A stretch of DNA of 14,882 bases from an uncultured Asticcacaulis sp. (GCA_946480525.1 CAMLLA010000052.1:1-14882), one strand, 5' to 3'. Counted from the first letter of the stretch, positions 1 through 7,282 are shown. The notes: generated by a model from the letters alone, not told the origin. Made by a program: numbers and translations.

Positions 1-501
1 GGTCTTGCGCGCCTTAACCGCTTCCTTCAGGAACCTGATCGGCTCGGCGCGGGCGTATTCCAGTTCGTCGCGGCCACCGCCCTGCTCGACCTTGCGGATC
101 GCGCCGCGGTCATAATCGTCAAGCGACATGTTGATCATGCGGTGGCGGCGGATGGCCATGGCCCAGTGCTTCGACGCCGGCGGACCGACCAGCTGCACGC
201 GCTCGCCACTGGGCAGGCTGGCCGCCAGCAACGGGCTCTCGCGGTTGATGCCCTGGTGCGCGACACGCGCAATCTGCGCCGCCAGCCGCGCCAGCAGGAT
301 GTCATCGACCTCCGGCATTTCAACGCAGCGCATGTTCGGCTCGCCGGAGATTTCGATCCAGACCTCGAATGGCTTGTTGACCAGGATTTCCGTGACGTCG
401 TCGCGTTCCAGCCAGGGCAGGAACGGCTTCAGATAGGTACGAAGATAGACGCCGTCCAGCGTCACCACGCCTGAGTTTTCGACATCGAGCGGAGCGGCCA
501 T
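1..501 (-). CDS. virB11: VirB11 T4SS ATPase, N-terminal part (3' end beyond the left edge)
   Basis: The frame opens with ATG at 501 and stays open to base 1, giving 167 residues and no stop, so the C-terminal half lies outside the window. VirB11 is a hexameric cytoplasmic ATPase at the inner-membrane base of the T4SS that powers pilus assembly and substrate transfer. The visible part matches the family's N-terminal domain: 'VTEILVNKPFEVWIE' (residues 36-50), a helix with 'AAQIARVAHQGINRESPLL' (74-92), then 'LPSGERVQLVGPPAS' (96-110) followed by 'AIRRH'. The Walker A motif would come just after the truncation and cannot be checked. The start lies 5 bases past the virB10 stop with no clear ribosome site, which suggests translational coupling. 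Family assignment is by motif recognition and is confident despite truncation. Confidence 0.9.
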   Translation of the reverse strand, partial: MAAPLDVENSGVVTLDGVYLRTYLKPFLPWLERDDVTEILVNKPFEVWIEISGEPNMRCVEMPEVDDILLARLAAQIARVAHQGINRESPLLAASLPSGERVQLVGPPASKHWAMAIRRHRMINMSLDDYDRGAIRKVEQGGGRDELEYARAEPIRFLKEAVKARKT

Positions 502-506
502 GGCGG

Positions 507-1601
507 TTACAATGCGAAATCCAGGTCGCGCGCGGCGAAGACCTGTATCGGCGCGCCCTGCGGAACCTTGATGGTTGGCGGGATCTTGACGTCGCTGGAC
601 AAGGCTTCGGCCGCGACATTCTTGGCGTCGTTCGCACCACCGATGACGATGGTGTTGGAAGTATTCTTGCTGAGCGCGCCAGCCAGGCCATTGACCACCG
701 ACAACAGCATGGCGGCGCCGAAACGTTTGACGAAGTGGGTGTCGACGCTGCCGGCAGCGCCGGCCTGGCCCAGGTCGTCGATCGCCGGCGAGGACAGCTG
801 GATCGACAGGCCGTCCGGCCGGATCAGACGGGTCCAGATGATAAAGGCCCGGGTTTCGCCGGACGCAAGGCCGCTCTTGTACTGGCCGATCAGACGCGAT
901 CCGCGCGGGATCAGGACGGCCGTGCCATCGAAGCTGCGGATGTCGCGCGAGACAATGGCGCGGGTATAGCCGGGCAGGTCGGAATTGATGGCGGTTTCGA
1001 GCACGGCCGGGATGACGGCTCCCATGGGCACGACCCTGGCCGGGTCGCCGATCTTCTGCGCCTTTTGCGTCACCTCGCCGTTGACGCGCGCCGCGAACTG
1101 ATCGTTGGCGTTGAGCGTGACACTGCCACCGGCGCCGCCGGGAGCAGCCTGTGCGGGCGCGGCGGCTTGCGGCGCGCTGTTGTCGATGACCAGGGCGGGC
1201 GAGCGCGAACCGTTCGGATCGGCATTGACCACAGGCTGGGCCGGCTGGACCGGCGGCACCGTCATCGGCATGGGCTGGACGATTTGCGGAGGAATATCCA
1301 GGGGCGCATTATAGCCCGGATCGACCGGCGGCAGGGTCGAAGAGCGGGGCGGCGGTTCGACCGGCACGGTACGCACCGGCGCCGGCGGGCCGGCGGGCTC
1401 GCGTCCAAGCATGACAAAGGTCACGACGCCCAGGGCAATCGCCCCGCCGATACCGGCGACCGCGGTCATGTCGACGCCGCTCCCGGCCTTCGCCACGGCA
1501 GGCATGGCGCGCACGGACGCGGCTTCGAGCGCGTCGGGCTCCATCTTCAGGCGCGGATCGTTTCCGGACGGCAGGGGCGCATTGCGAGGTGTCTGGGCCA
1601 T
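507..1601 (-). CDS. virB10: VirB10/TrbI T4SS inner-to-outer membrane bridge
   Basis: The product is 364 residues, usual for VirB10. It has a short cytoplasmic N-terminus, one transmembrane helix at about 45-66, a proline-rich periplasmic stretch at about 68-125, an Ala/Pro/Gly linker to about 160, and a C-terminal TrbI/VirB10 beta-barrel at about 185-360. Family hallmarks are the region around 'IPAVLETAINSDLPG' (197-211), 'IVSRDIRSFDGTAVLIPRG' (216-234) and 'SRLIGQYKSG'. The hydrophobic stretch at about 291-312 fits the antenna helices that form the outer-membrane pore. VirB10 spans both membranes and couples ATPase activity to opening of the outer-membrane channel with VirB9 and VirB7. The ATG is preceded by AGGAG at 6 bases and starts 8 bases after the virB9 stop. 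Confidence 0.96.
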   Translation of the reverse strand: MAQTPRNAPLPSGNDPRLKMEPDALEAASVRAMPAVAKAGSGVDMTAVAGIGGAIALGVVTFVMLGREPAGPPAPVRTVPVEPPPRSSTLPPVDPGYNAPLDIPPQIVQPMPMTVPPVQPAQPVVNADPNGSRSPALVIDNSAPQAAAPAQAAPGGAGGSVTLNANDQFAARVNGEVTQKAQKIGDPARVVPMGAVIPAVLETAINSDLPGYTRAIVSRDIRSFDGTAVLIPRGSRLIGQYKSGLASGETRAFIIWTRLIRPDGLSIQLSSPAIDDLGQAGAAGSVDTHFVKRFGAAMLLSVVNGLAGALSKNTSNTIVIGGANDAKNVAAEALSSDVKIPPTIKVPQGAPIQVFAARDLDFAL

Positions 1602-1609
1602 GGCGGCTC

Positions 1610-2383
1610 CTACTTCTGACGCGGCTTGGGCGACTGGGCATCGAGCCCCTGCACCTTGAAGGCGTCATTATAAAGGGTCGATTTCAGCCCCCCACGCCGA
1701 AGCACGTAGCCGGGCGCGACCTGCTCGACGACAAGATAGTCGCCGCGCGACGCATAGTTTACCAGGCTTTCGGTATTGTCCGAATTGAGCGCGTAAACCG
1801 CGGGCGCCGGGACGCCGGGCGACCAGCGGAAATAGGTTAGCGCCCCATCGTCGAACACGCGCACGGGGATGAGGTCCGCTGCACCGACAAAGGAATAGGC
1901 GGTGTTGCGCTTTTCGGGCGCCGGCAGGAAGGCGTTGGGATCGGCCGGGCGCGTCGGCGCAGCCGGTGTCCCGACCGACGGCTCAGGCGCATAGCGGAAG
2001 CGCAGCTCATAGGTCACGTCGCCGCCGCGGCAGGCCTTTTCGGACGCGGTGCGCAGCTCGAAATTATAGCTGCGGCGGTTGGTGATGACGGTCATGTTGG
2101 TGAAGCCCTTCGGCGACACCGGTTTGACGAAGACCAGGTTTCCACGCTTGTTGACCGTGACTTGCCAGTTGGCGGAGTCGCCGACCGAAACGTTCTCGAC
2201 CTGCTCGTTCGAGGCCAAGGTTACAGTCGTCTGGAAGCCGGCGCACCCCAGCATCTGCACCACCGCCGTGGGATCGTAGTCGATCACACGCAGCCGCGAA
2301 TCGAAGTCCGTCACGGGCTGGGCCAGTACCGGGCTCGCCAACAGGATCGGAAGCAGGGGGAAAAGTACGCGTTTCATGGTCAT
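1610..2383 (-). CDS. virB9: VirB9/TrbG/CagX T4SS outer-membrane core protein
   Basis: The product is 257 residues with a Sec signal peptide at 1-21 (cleavage after 'SPVLA') and no lipobox, so it is a periplasmic/outer-membrane protein and not a lipoprotein. Residues 22-130 form the N-terminal beta domain ('DSRLRVIDYDPTAVVQM'). Residues 160-247 form the C-terminal domain, with the family signature 'LIPVRVFDDGALTYFRW' (171-187) and 'PAVYALN'. C47 and C118 could form a disulfide. VirB9 builds the ring of the outer-membrane core complex with VirB10 and normally with the lipoprotein VirB7, which is not encoded next to it here. The ATG at 2383 overlaps the virB6 stop as ATGA. A second in-frame ATG at 2377 gives 'MKRVLF', an equally good signal-peptide start. 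Confidence 0.95.
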   Translation of the reverse strand: MTMKRVLFPLLPILLASPVLAQPVTDFDSRLRVIDYDPTAVVQMLGCAGFQTTVTLASNEQVENVSVGDSANWQVTVNKRGNLVFVKPVSPKGFTNMTVITNRRSYNFELRTASEKACRGGDVTYELRFRYAPEPSVGTPAAPTRPADPNAFLPAPEKRNTAYSFVGAADLIPVRVFDDGALTYFRWSPGVPAPAVYALNSDNTESLVNYASRGDYLVVEQVAPGYVLRRGGLKSTLYNDAFKVQGLDAQSPKPRQK

Positions 2384-3639
2384 TTCACATCTGGGGACGG
2401 CGGCGTTTTCACGGCAGCGGCCGGATTGGCCGTCGGACGGAAGCGTTGCCCCAGTCCCTGTACGCGGCTGAAGCGGTCGGCGCTGCCCTGGGGCTTGCGC
2501 GTATCGGGATCATAAAGTCCCAGCACCTGTGTCCGGGCGCCCGGCGTGCCCGCGATCGATTGGTCACGCGTTACCGCATTCACCAGGGGCGCAGTCCGTT
2601 CCAGGGCATCGGACGCGCGCGAACTGGCGCTCAGCGACTGAAGCACGGGCGATGACTGCACAGGCTGAAGATTGCCGATTCCGGCCAGCTGACCGGACGG
2701 CGTCGAAGCCCCGGGCTTGTCGCGCAGGGCCGCCTGCCAGTCCTTGACCAGATTGGCCGCCACCCACATCAGGGTGAACAGGAAGGCGCAATAGATCAGC
2801 GACCCCATGAACAGGATGACCATGGGTTGCACGGCCTGAACGGCGCGTTGCGGGTCGGCGCCGATGCTTTCGATCAACGGAATGAACAAGGTCAGGGCCG
2901 CCGTACCGCCCAGGACCGTCAGAAGCGGGGCAAGCGCAAAGATAAGGCTGGTGCGTATCCAGCCGTTGAACAGGCCGCGAGTCTGGGGAAACAGGCCGAA
3001 CAGGATAAAGACCGGCCCGAGGATCAACAGCAGGTACAGGACCATGCGCGTCAGGATCAGCACGCCCAAGGTCGAGCACAAGAGGAACAGGCCGGACAGC
3101 CAGAAAAGGGTCACCGGCATGGGCTTGGGCGCCAGCATGTTGGCGGCCGTGGGATTCGGCTGGCCCGGTATGGTCGTGACCGTCTGCCCATTGTTATCGA
3201 GCGTCTGGGCGATGTCGGCAAAGCGCACGAACAGTCCGTCGAGCGCCTGGGCGAAGTTCATCACGGCGCTGCCTTTTTGCCCAAGCAGGGCCGCGGCGAC
3301 CTCGTCGGGGCCATTCATCAGCAGGCCATAGAAGATGGCGTGATAAGCCGGCCAGGCGGTGACGAAGGTCAGGACCAGGACCATGGAAATGATGCGCGGC
3401 GACAATGCCGGCACGGTCAGTTGCGTCCGGCCGGTCATGAAGCCGTAGCCGAGGATGACGACATAGATGGTCAGCAGGCCGAACAGGACATTGCTGAAGG
3501 CGCCGCCGAAACCGAACAGGCGGTTGTACCCGACCTCGACCGCCTGGATGATGCGGCAGTCCATCGTCGCCAGCGACTGCGAAACGCTGACTTCACCGAC
3601 CAGGGTGATCTGGGGACAGGCGGCCGCTTGCAGCATCAT
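2380..3639 (-). CDS. virB6: VirB6/TrbL polytopic inner-membrane T4SS protein
   Basis: The product is 419 residues from an ATG at 3639 that overlaps the virB4 stop as TAATG. AAGGGAG sits 8-9 bases upstream, so I prefer this start to a further-upstream in-frame ATG at 3714 that would run into virB4. The next codon is also ATG (3636). Hydrophobic segments are at about 46-67, 82-107, 168-190, 193-213, 225-250 and 270-300. Together with the position after virB4, this fits VirB6, the channel subunit of the inner-membrane complex. A soluble tail of about 115 residues rich in Ser, Ala and Pro follows the last helix. VirB6 proteins are poorly conserved, so the call rests on topology, length and gene order as much as on sequence. 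Confidence 0.88.
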   Translation of the reverse strand: MMLQAAACPQITLVGEVSVSQSLATMDCRIIQAVEVGYNRLFGFGGAFSNVLFGLLTIYVVILGYGFMTGRTQLTVPALSPRIISMVLVLTFVTAWPAYHAIFYGLLMNGPDEVAAALLGQKGSAVMNFAQALDGLFVRFADIAQTLDNNGQTVTTIPGQPNPTAANMLAPKPMPVTLFWLSGLFLLCSTLGVLILTRMVLYLLLILGPVFILFGLFPQTRGLFNGWIRTSLIFALAPLLTVLGGTAALTLFIPLIESIGADPQRAVQAVQPMVILFMGSLIYCAFLFTLMWVAANLVKDWQAALRDKPGASTPSGQLAGIGNLQPVQSSPVLQSLSASSRASDALERTAPLVNAVTRDQSIAGTPGARTQVLGLYDPDTRKPQGSADRFSRVQGLGQRFRPTANPAAAVKTPPSPDVK

Positions 3640-6077
3640 TACTCGGCTCCCTTGCGGAGCTTGGGCCGACGCGTAGCGGTATCCGGATAGGGCGTGCCGG
3701 TCAGGGCTTCCCACCAGGCATGGGGTTCATCGCCCAGTTGCGCGCGCAGCTCATCGAGCTGGCGCACGGTCGATTCACGGCCCGACAGCACGGTCAGGAC
3801 GTCGGGCATGGTCGACAGGTCGAGGCGGGCGACGACGCTGTGGTTGCCATGCTTGACCAGGAAGGCGCGCGACGACGCCGGCAGGGCGCGGATCAGGTCC
3901 AGTTCGTGCAGGGTCAGGCCGAAACCGTCGACATAGTCCTCGGCCTGGGCGCGTGGATTGGGCATGAAGATCTGCGTCGCCGACTGTTCGATGATCGCCG
4001 TCGAAATGCGGCTGTCGAGCGCGTCGCGCGCCGACTGGGTGCCGAACCCGAGAATGGCGTTGCGTTTGCGCAGCGTCTTCATCCAGTTGCGGATGGCGGC
4101 GGCGAAGATTTCGTCGTCGAGCGCTTTCCAGCCCTCATCGATGATGATGACGGTCGGTGTGCCATCCAGCCGTTCCTCGACGCGCTGGAACAGGTACATC
4201 ATGCACGGCGTGCGCAGAACCGGCTCGTTGAGCAGCAGGGTCATGTCGAAGCCGAGGGTTCGCGCCGTCATGTCGAGGGCATCGACCTCATTGTCGAACA
4301 GCCAGGCGTGCTCGCCCTCGCCCACCCACGGATTGAGCCGTGTCGCCAGGTCACCGTGCGTCGGCCGGCGGACGCCACCCAGGAGTTCACGGAAATAACG
4401 CAGGCGGCGGTAGCGCGGTTCCTGTTCGAAGTTCGCGTCCACCGCTTCGGTGATGATCGCCTCTTCCTCGGAATTGAGCGGCAGGTCGGGCCGGCTCAAC
4501 AGCTGAGCGATCAGGGTGCGCAGGAAGGCGCGGTTGCCCGGATTGTCGGCCAGCTGCAGCGGATTGAAGCCGGTAGGCTCCCCCGGGCGCAGGGTGGCAT
4601 AGTGGCCGCCGATGCCGCGAATGAAGATTTCGGCGCCGCGGTCCTTGTCGAACAGGACGGTGCGCGGCTTGAACTTCTGCGCCTGGGCGGCCAGGAAGTT
4701 GAGCACCACCGTCTTGCCCGAGCCCGACGGCCCGATGACGGTGAAGTTGCCGAGATCGGCCTTGTGGAAGTTGAAATAGTACGGCGTCGCCGACGAGGTT
4801 TCGAAAACCGTGACCGCCTGACCCCAGTGATTGCCTTCGGGCTGACCGATCGGGAAACCATGCAGTGAGGCAAAGCTCGCATAGGCCGAGGTCGAGATCA
4901 GCGCCTTGCGGGCGATATACTGTTCATTGCCCGGAAACTGCGCCCAGAAGGCCGGTTCGAGATTGACATCCTCTCGCACCGCCACGGCGCCGAGGTCGGC
5001 CAAGGCGGCAAGACATTGGGCGGTCGCCGGATCCAGCGCCTCAAGAGACTTGGCGCGGACCAGCAGGCTCATATGGTGTTCGCCCAGCCCCAGGACGCCC
5101 GTCGACAGGTCATCCTTGGCCGACATCAGTCCGGCGCGCAAACTGAGCGCCTCCTCGTCGGCGGCGCGCATGCGGCGGAGCGCGAGGTTGATGCGCTCCA
5201 GGCCGATCTGGCGGTCGACGAAGCCGAAACTCTCGGTCAGAGTCATCTCGTACGGCAGGCGCAGAAGGGCATCGACCATGCCGGGCGTGGCGTTGGGCGG
5301 ATAATCCTTGAGCGACAGGATCGAGGCGTAGTCCTTGCCCTCCCCCAGCGACGCCTGCTCGAGCGATTCCAGGCCGAAACTGCAGCGGCGATAGGGCAGA
5401 TAGTGACCGATATCCTCATGGGTGCGCAGGACCGGACGCATCTCACCGTTATAGATGGCGGACAAGAGCTCGAGCAGCTCCGAACAGCGGCCGTTCTGGG
5501 TTTCGTAGGCGCCGAGAAGACGCGGCCCATAGGACTGAAGCGCGGCCAGCAGCGCTTCGGACGCGGCCTGCAATTCCTTGTGGTCGCGCGCCTGGGTGGC
5601 GGCCAGCGCATTGTCGCCCAGCCCCTTGCCGAACATGTCGGCCAGGCGTTCGGCGAAGCCGACCTTGCCCTTGGGATTACGGCGGACAACGGTGATGAAC
5701 AGGTCGTTGACGAACAGCTGCCGCGACGACAGCTTGTCCTGCCAGCGCGACTGGATGAGACCGCACACCGGATCGTCATAGCTGGCATTCAGCCCGACGC
5801 TGACCTTGCGGCGGATGATGTGGTGGTAGAGGACAAACCGCGACGACCCGATGGCGCGCAGGGCGGCCGCCCGGATGAACTGACGGTGATTGACTTCTTC
5901 GGTGTCGGCCGTCTCGAACGCAAAGCCTTCGAGATAGAGCGACTGCATCAGGCTGCCGTCCCGCAGCACGATCGTGTGGTCGTCGAGAAAATGGTCGTAG
6001 GGCAGCCGGTCGCCGACGCGCTGCTCCTTCTTGGCCCAGCTCGCAAAACCACCCAATCCCTTGCTATCGTCAGCCAT
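3639..6077 (-). CDS. virB4: VirB4 T4SS ATPase
   Basis: The product is 812 residues, full length for VirB4/CagE/TrbE. The N-terminal domain (about 1-400) carries the CagE/TrbE/VirB region. The C-terminal RecA-like motor holds Walker A 'GPSGSGKT' (449-456), 'FDKDRGAEIFIR' (476-487), Walker B 'VIIIDEGW' (643-650) and the 'GFGTQSARDAL' motif (677-687) followed by 'TQIFMPNP'. No catalytic residue appears lost. VirB4 is the largest T4SS motor. It docks at the inner-membrane complex and drives pilin extraction and substrate transfer, typically with VirB11. The ATG at 6077 lies 11 bases after the virB3 stop, with only GAGA nearby as a ribosome site. Its stop is fused to the virB6 start. Confidence 0.98.
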   Translation of the reverse strand: MADDSKGLGGFASWAKKEQRVGDRLPYDHFLDDHTIVLRDGSLMQSLYLEGFAFETADTEEVNHRQFIRAAALRAIGSSRFVLYHHIIRRKVSVGLNASYDDPVCGLIQSRWQDKLSSRQLFVNDLFITVVRRNPKGKVGFAERLADMFGKGLGDNALAATQARDHKELQAASEALLAALQSYGPRLLGAYETQNGRCSELLELLSAIYNGEMRPVLRTHEDIGHYLPYRRCSFGLESLEQASLGEGKDYASILSLKDYPPNATPGMVDALLRLPYEMTLTESFGFVDRQIGLERINLALRRMRAADEEALSLRAGLMSAKDDLSTGVLGLGEHHMSLLVRAKSLEALDPATAQCLAALADLGAVAVREDVNLEPAFWAQFPGNEQYIARKALISTSAYASFASLHGFPIGQPEGNHWGQAVTVFETSSATPYYFNFHKADLGNFTVIGPSGSGKTVVLNFLAAQAQKFKPRTVLFDKDRGAEIFIRGIGGHYATLRPGEPTGFNPLQLADNPGNRAFLRTLIAQLLSRPDLPLNSEEEAIITEAVDANFEQEPRYRRLRYFRELLGGVRRPTHGDLATRLNPWVGEGEHAWLFDNEVDALDMTARTLGFDMTLLLNEPVLRTPCMMYLFQRVEERLDGTPTVIIIDEGWKALDDEIFAAAIRNWMKTLRKRNAILGFGTQSARDALDSRISTAIIEQSATQIFMPNPRAQAEDYVDGFGLTLHELDLIRALPASSRAFLVKHGNHSVVARLDLSTMPDVLTVLSGRESTVRQLDELRAQLGDEPHAWWEALTGTPYPDTATRRPKLRKGAE

Positions 6078-6088
6078 GTCTCAAATAC

Positions 6089-6373
6089 TTATGGGAGGTA
6101 GGAATTGCAGCGCCAGTAGCGCCAGTTCTTGATGCGGGGGCACCGCTGCACCTTGGTCATCCACAGGTCGAATACCCGTGGCTCGCGCAGACAGGCCAGA
6201 TAGCCGATGACGTGAATGACGAGCGAAACGGCAAAGGCCCAGAAGGATCGCGTGACCAGAAAGACTTCGGTCGTCACCACCGCATTGATGATGAAGTAGC
6301 TGTAGGTCACGCCGGCAAACATCTGCGGCTGGGTCAGCGCCTTGAACACCGGGGATTTGACGAGGTCCGTCAT
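6089..6373 (-). CDS. virB3: VirB3 T4SS inner-membrane protein
   Basis: The 94-residue product is of VirB3 size and lies directly between virB2 and virB4, the canonical place for virB3. The start 'LVKSPVFKALTQPQMFAGV' (4-22) is the typical VirB3 opening. Two membrane segments follow at about 20-40 and 44-62, and a basic, aromatic C-terminal tail comes after them ('DLWMTK...NWRYWRCN'). VirB3 is a short inner-membrane partner of VirB4 required for T4SS assembly. No Shine-Dalgarno sequence precedes the ATG, which sits 4 bases past the virB2 stop, so reading probably depends on coupling to virB2. Confidence 0.93.
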   Translation of the reverse strand: MTDLVKSPVFKALTQPQMFAGVTYSYFIINAVVTTEVFLVTRSFWAFAVSLVIHVIGYLACLREPRVFDLWMTKVQRCPRIKNWRYWRCNSYLP

Positions 6374-6377
6374 CTAT

Positions 6378-6686
6378 CTAGTGCGCCATGGCCTGGATGC
6401 CGCCGACAATGGTCGCCGCGCCGAACAGGATGAAGACGCCGACGATAACGGTCGCGCCATAGCGCCAGTTCATCCGGCCCGTCAGCATCATGAAGCCGAC
6501 CGCCGCCACCGCGATGACGGCGACCGTGGTGGCCACGCGTCCCAGCAGGGTTTGCTGAATCCAGTCGACCGCACCGGTAATCGGCGACGAGCCGGCCGGG
6601 CCGGCGGCCTGGGCGGAGGCATTGGTCGCCCACGTCATCATCGACACAGCCATGGCCGTCAAAGCGAAAGACAGGGGGTTTTTCAT
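6378..6686 (-). CDS. virB2: VirB2/TrbC major pilin precursor
   Basis: The product is 102 residues from the ATG at 6686, chosen because GAGGT lies 6 bases upstream and because the protein then begins with a good signal peptide (1-25, cleavage near 'NASA|QA'). The frame is open for 32 more codons to an ATG at 6782, but that stretch is not signal-like and contains a palindrome. The mature part has two hydrophobic segments (about 49-70 and 78-97) separated by a short polar loop 'RMNWRYG', the VirB2/TrbC pilin fold. VirB2 is processed, held in the inner membrane and polymerised into the T4SS pilus. It is the first gene of the visible operon. Confidence 0.93.
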   Translation of the reverse strand: MKNPLSFALTAMAVSMMTWATNASAQAAGPAGSSPITGAVDWIQQTLLGRVATTVAVIAVAAVGFMMLTGRMNWRYGATVIVGVFILFGAATIVGGIQAMAH

Positions 6687-6748
6687 TCTTACCTCACATC
6701 CGCGTCGCATCCGGCCAACCGCCGGTGGAGAATCAGCAACAGACTCAC

Positions 6749-6763
6749 GCGCAAGTCTTGCGC
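6749..6763. promoter_or_regulatory. Perfect 15-base palindrome upstream of virB2, candidate operator
   Basis: GCGCAAGTCTTGCGC is a perfect inverted repeat of two 7-base arms around a central T. Its near edge is about 63 bases from the virB2 start codon, in non-coding DNA. The symmetry fits a dimeric repressor or activator site. No regulator gene in the window can be matched to it. Confidence 0.4.
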
Positions 6764-6786
6764 AATGCGTCAGGCATGACAAGCCG

Positions 6787-6799
6787 CCGGATCATCCGG
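6787..6799. promoter_or_regulatory. Perfect 13-base palindrome upstream of virB2, second candidate operator
   Basis: CCGGATCATCCGG is a perfect inverted repeat of two 6-base arms around a central C, about 100 bases upstream of the virB2 start. Its sequence differs from the palindrome at 6749-6763, so it would be a separate site or a small hairpin in the leader RNA. Confidence 0.3.
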
Positions 6800-6920
6800 G
6801 AACTGAACACGCCGCGCGGACTTATAGGCAAAAATTATGTTGGCAAAAAGGGCTTTGCATAACTTGGCCGAAAGTTTCACGGGATTGTCACAATTGGCCT
6901 CGAAGACTTTATCCCGGGCC

Positions 6921-7157
6921 TTAATCTTCCGAAAAGGTAACTGTGACACCGCGCTTGCGGAAATAGGATTGCATCGTCTTGCGGCCGGCGCGGTTGTTCT
7001 GCGCCAGACGCGACGGCTGGACCACGGCTTCCTTGAGGCCTTCGGCGGCCAGGGCGGCCTTGAGCGCCTTGATGTGCGTATCGATCTCGGCATTGTCGTC
7101 GGCAAGCGAGGCGTAGATGTTTTCAAGGGCTTCGGCGACGGTCAAGGGACACTCCAT
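6921..7157 (-). CDS. Small protein of unknown function (78 or 74 residues)
   Basis: I do not recognise this protein. From the ATG at 7157 it has 78 residues. From a TTG at 7145 it has 74 and begins 'TVAEALENIYASL'. The TTG start is plausible because GGAG (7155-7152) precedes it by 6 bases, whereas the ATG has no clear ribosome site. The sequence is hydrophilic: an acidic, Ala/Leu-rich, probably helical first half ('LADDNAEIDTHIKALKAAL'), then a basic second half ('RAGRKTMQSYFRKRGV') ending in 'TVTFSED'. No signal peptide, membrane segment or cysteine motif is seen. It lies 234 bases upstream of virB2 on the same strand and divergent from the acyl-CoA synthetase. The normal codon pattern and a promoter-like sequence upstream support a real gene, but without database comparison this stays moderate. 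Confidence 0.6.
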   Translation of the reverse strand: MECPLTVAEALENIYASLADDNAEIDTHIKALKAALAAEGLKEAVVQPSRLAQNNRAGRKTMQSYFRKRGVTVTFSED

Positions 7158-7173
7158 AAAACGATAAGCGCCT

Positions 7174-7201
7174 GTTATCAGGTTTCACCAGACCCTGGCA
7201 A
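7174..7201 (-). promoter_or_regulatory. Possible promoter of the small minus-strand gene
   Basis: On the minus strand, TTGCCA (7201-7196) and GATAAC (7179-7174) are spaced by 16 bases. A start site near 7167 would leave only about 10 bases before the ATG at 7157 but about 22 before the TTG at 7145. The -10 element overlaps a short inverted repeat (GATAA at 7163-7167 and TTATC at 7175-7179). The match to consensus is moderate. Confidence 0.3.
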
Positions 7202-7252
7202 GGGCCGGTTTCCCCCGCGTCTGCGTAAACAAACGCCTTAAAAAAACACCGA

Positions 7253-7282
7253 TTCACAGCTTTTTGAGGGTTTGGCTGTAAT
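7253..7282 (+). promoter_or_regulatory. Possible promoter of the acyl-CoA synthetase gene
   Basis: TTCACA (7253-7258) and TGTAAT (7277-7282) are spaced by 18 bases, each one mismatch from the housekeeping sigma consensus. This would start transcription near 7289 with a leader of about 50 bases. It lies in the 181-base divergent gap, in the more AT-rich part of that gap. Confidence 0.35.

Noticed and set aside
735..1619. Long open frame on the plus strand opposite virB10 (and similar ones at 3720-4868 and 5016-6101 opposite virB4, and 7684-8853 on the minus strand opposite the acyl-CoA synthetase)
   Set aside because: These are antisense shadows caused by high GC at third codon positions. Their products are rich in Arg, Gly, His and Asp with no domain, while the opposite strand encodes clear family members.
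3613..3639. Lipobox-like 'QAAAC' at the VirB6 N-terminus, as a possible VirB7 substitute
   Set aside because: There is no positively charged start or hydrophobic stretch before the cysteine, so it is not a lipoprotein signal.
3640..3714. 25-codon N-terminal extension of virB6 inside virB4
   Set aside because: The ATG at 3639 overlaps the virB4 stop and has AAGGGAG upstream. The extension reads as out-of-frame virB4 sequence.
6687..6782. 32-codon N-terminal extension of virB2
   Set aside because: The extension is not signal-like. The internal ATG at 6686 has GAGGT at good spacing and starts a proper signal peptide.
6821..6846. TTGCCA and TATAAG on the minus strand upstream of virB2, as its promoter
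   Set aside because: The elements are separated by only 14 bases, too short for a housekeeping promoter. The real virB2 promoter was not identified.
6880..6916. Inverted repeat CGGGAT/ATCCCG and the small palindrome ATTGTCACAAT behind the small gene, as its terminator
   Set aside because: The loop is long (25 bases), the stem short and there is no U-run. Left unassigned.
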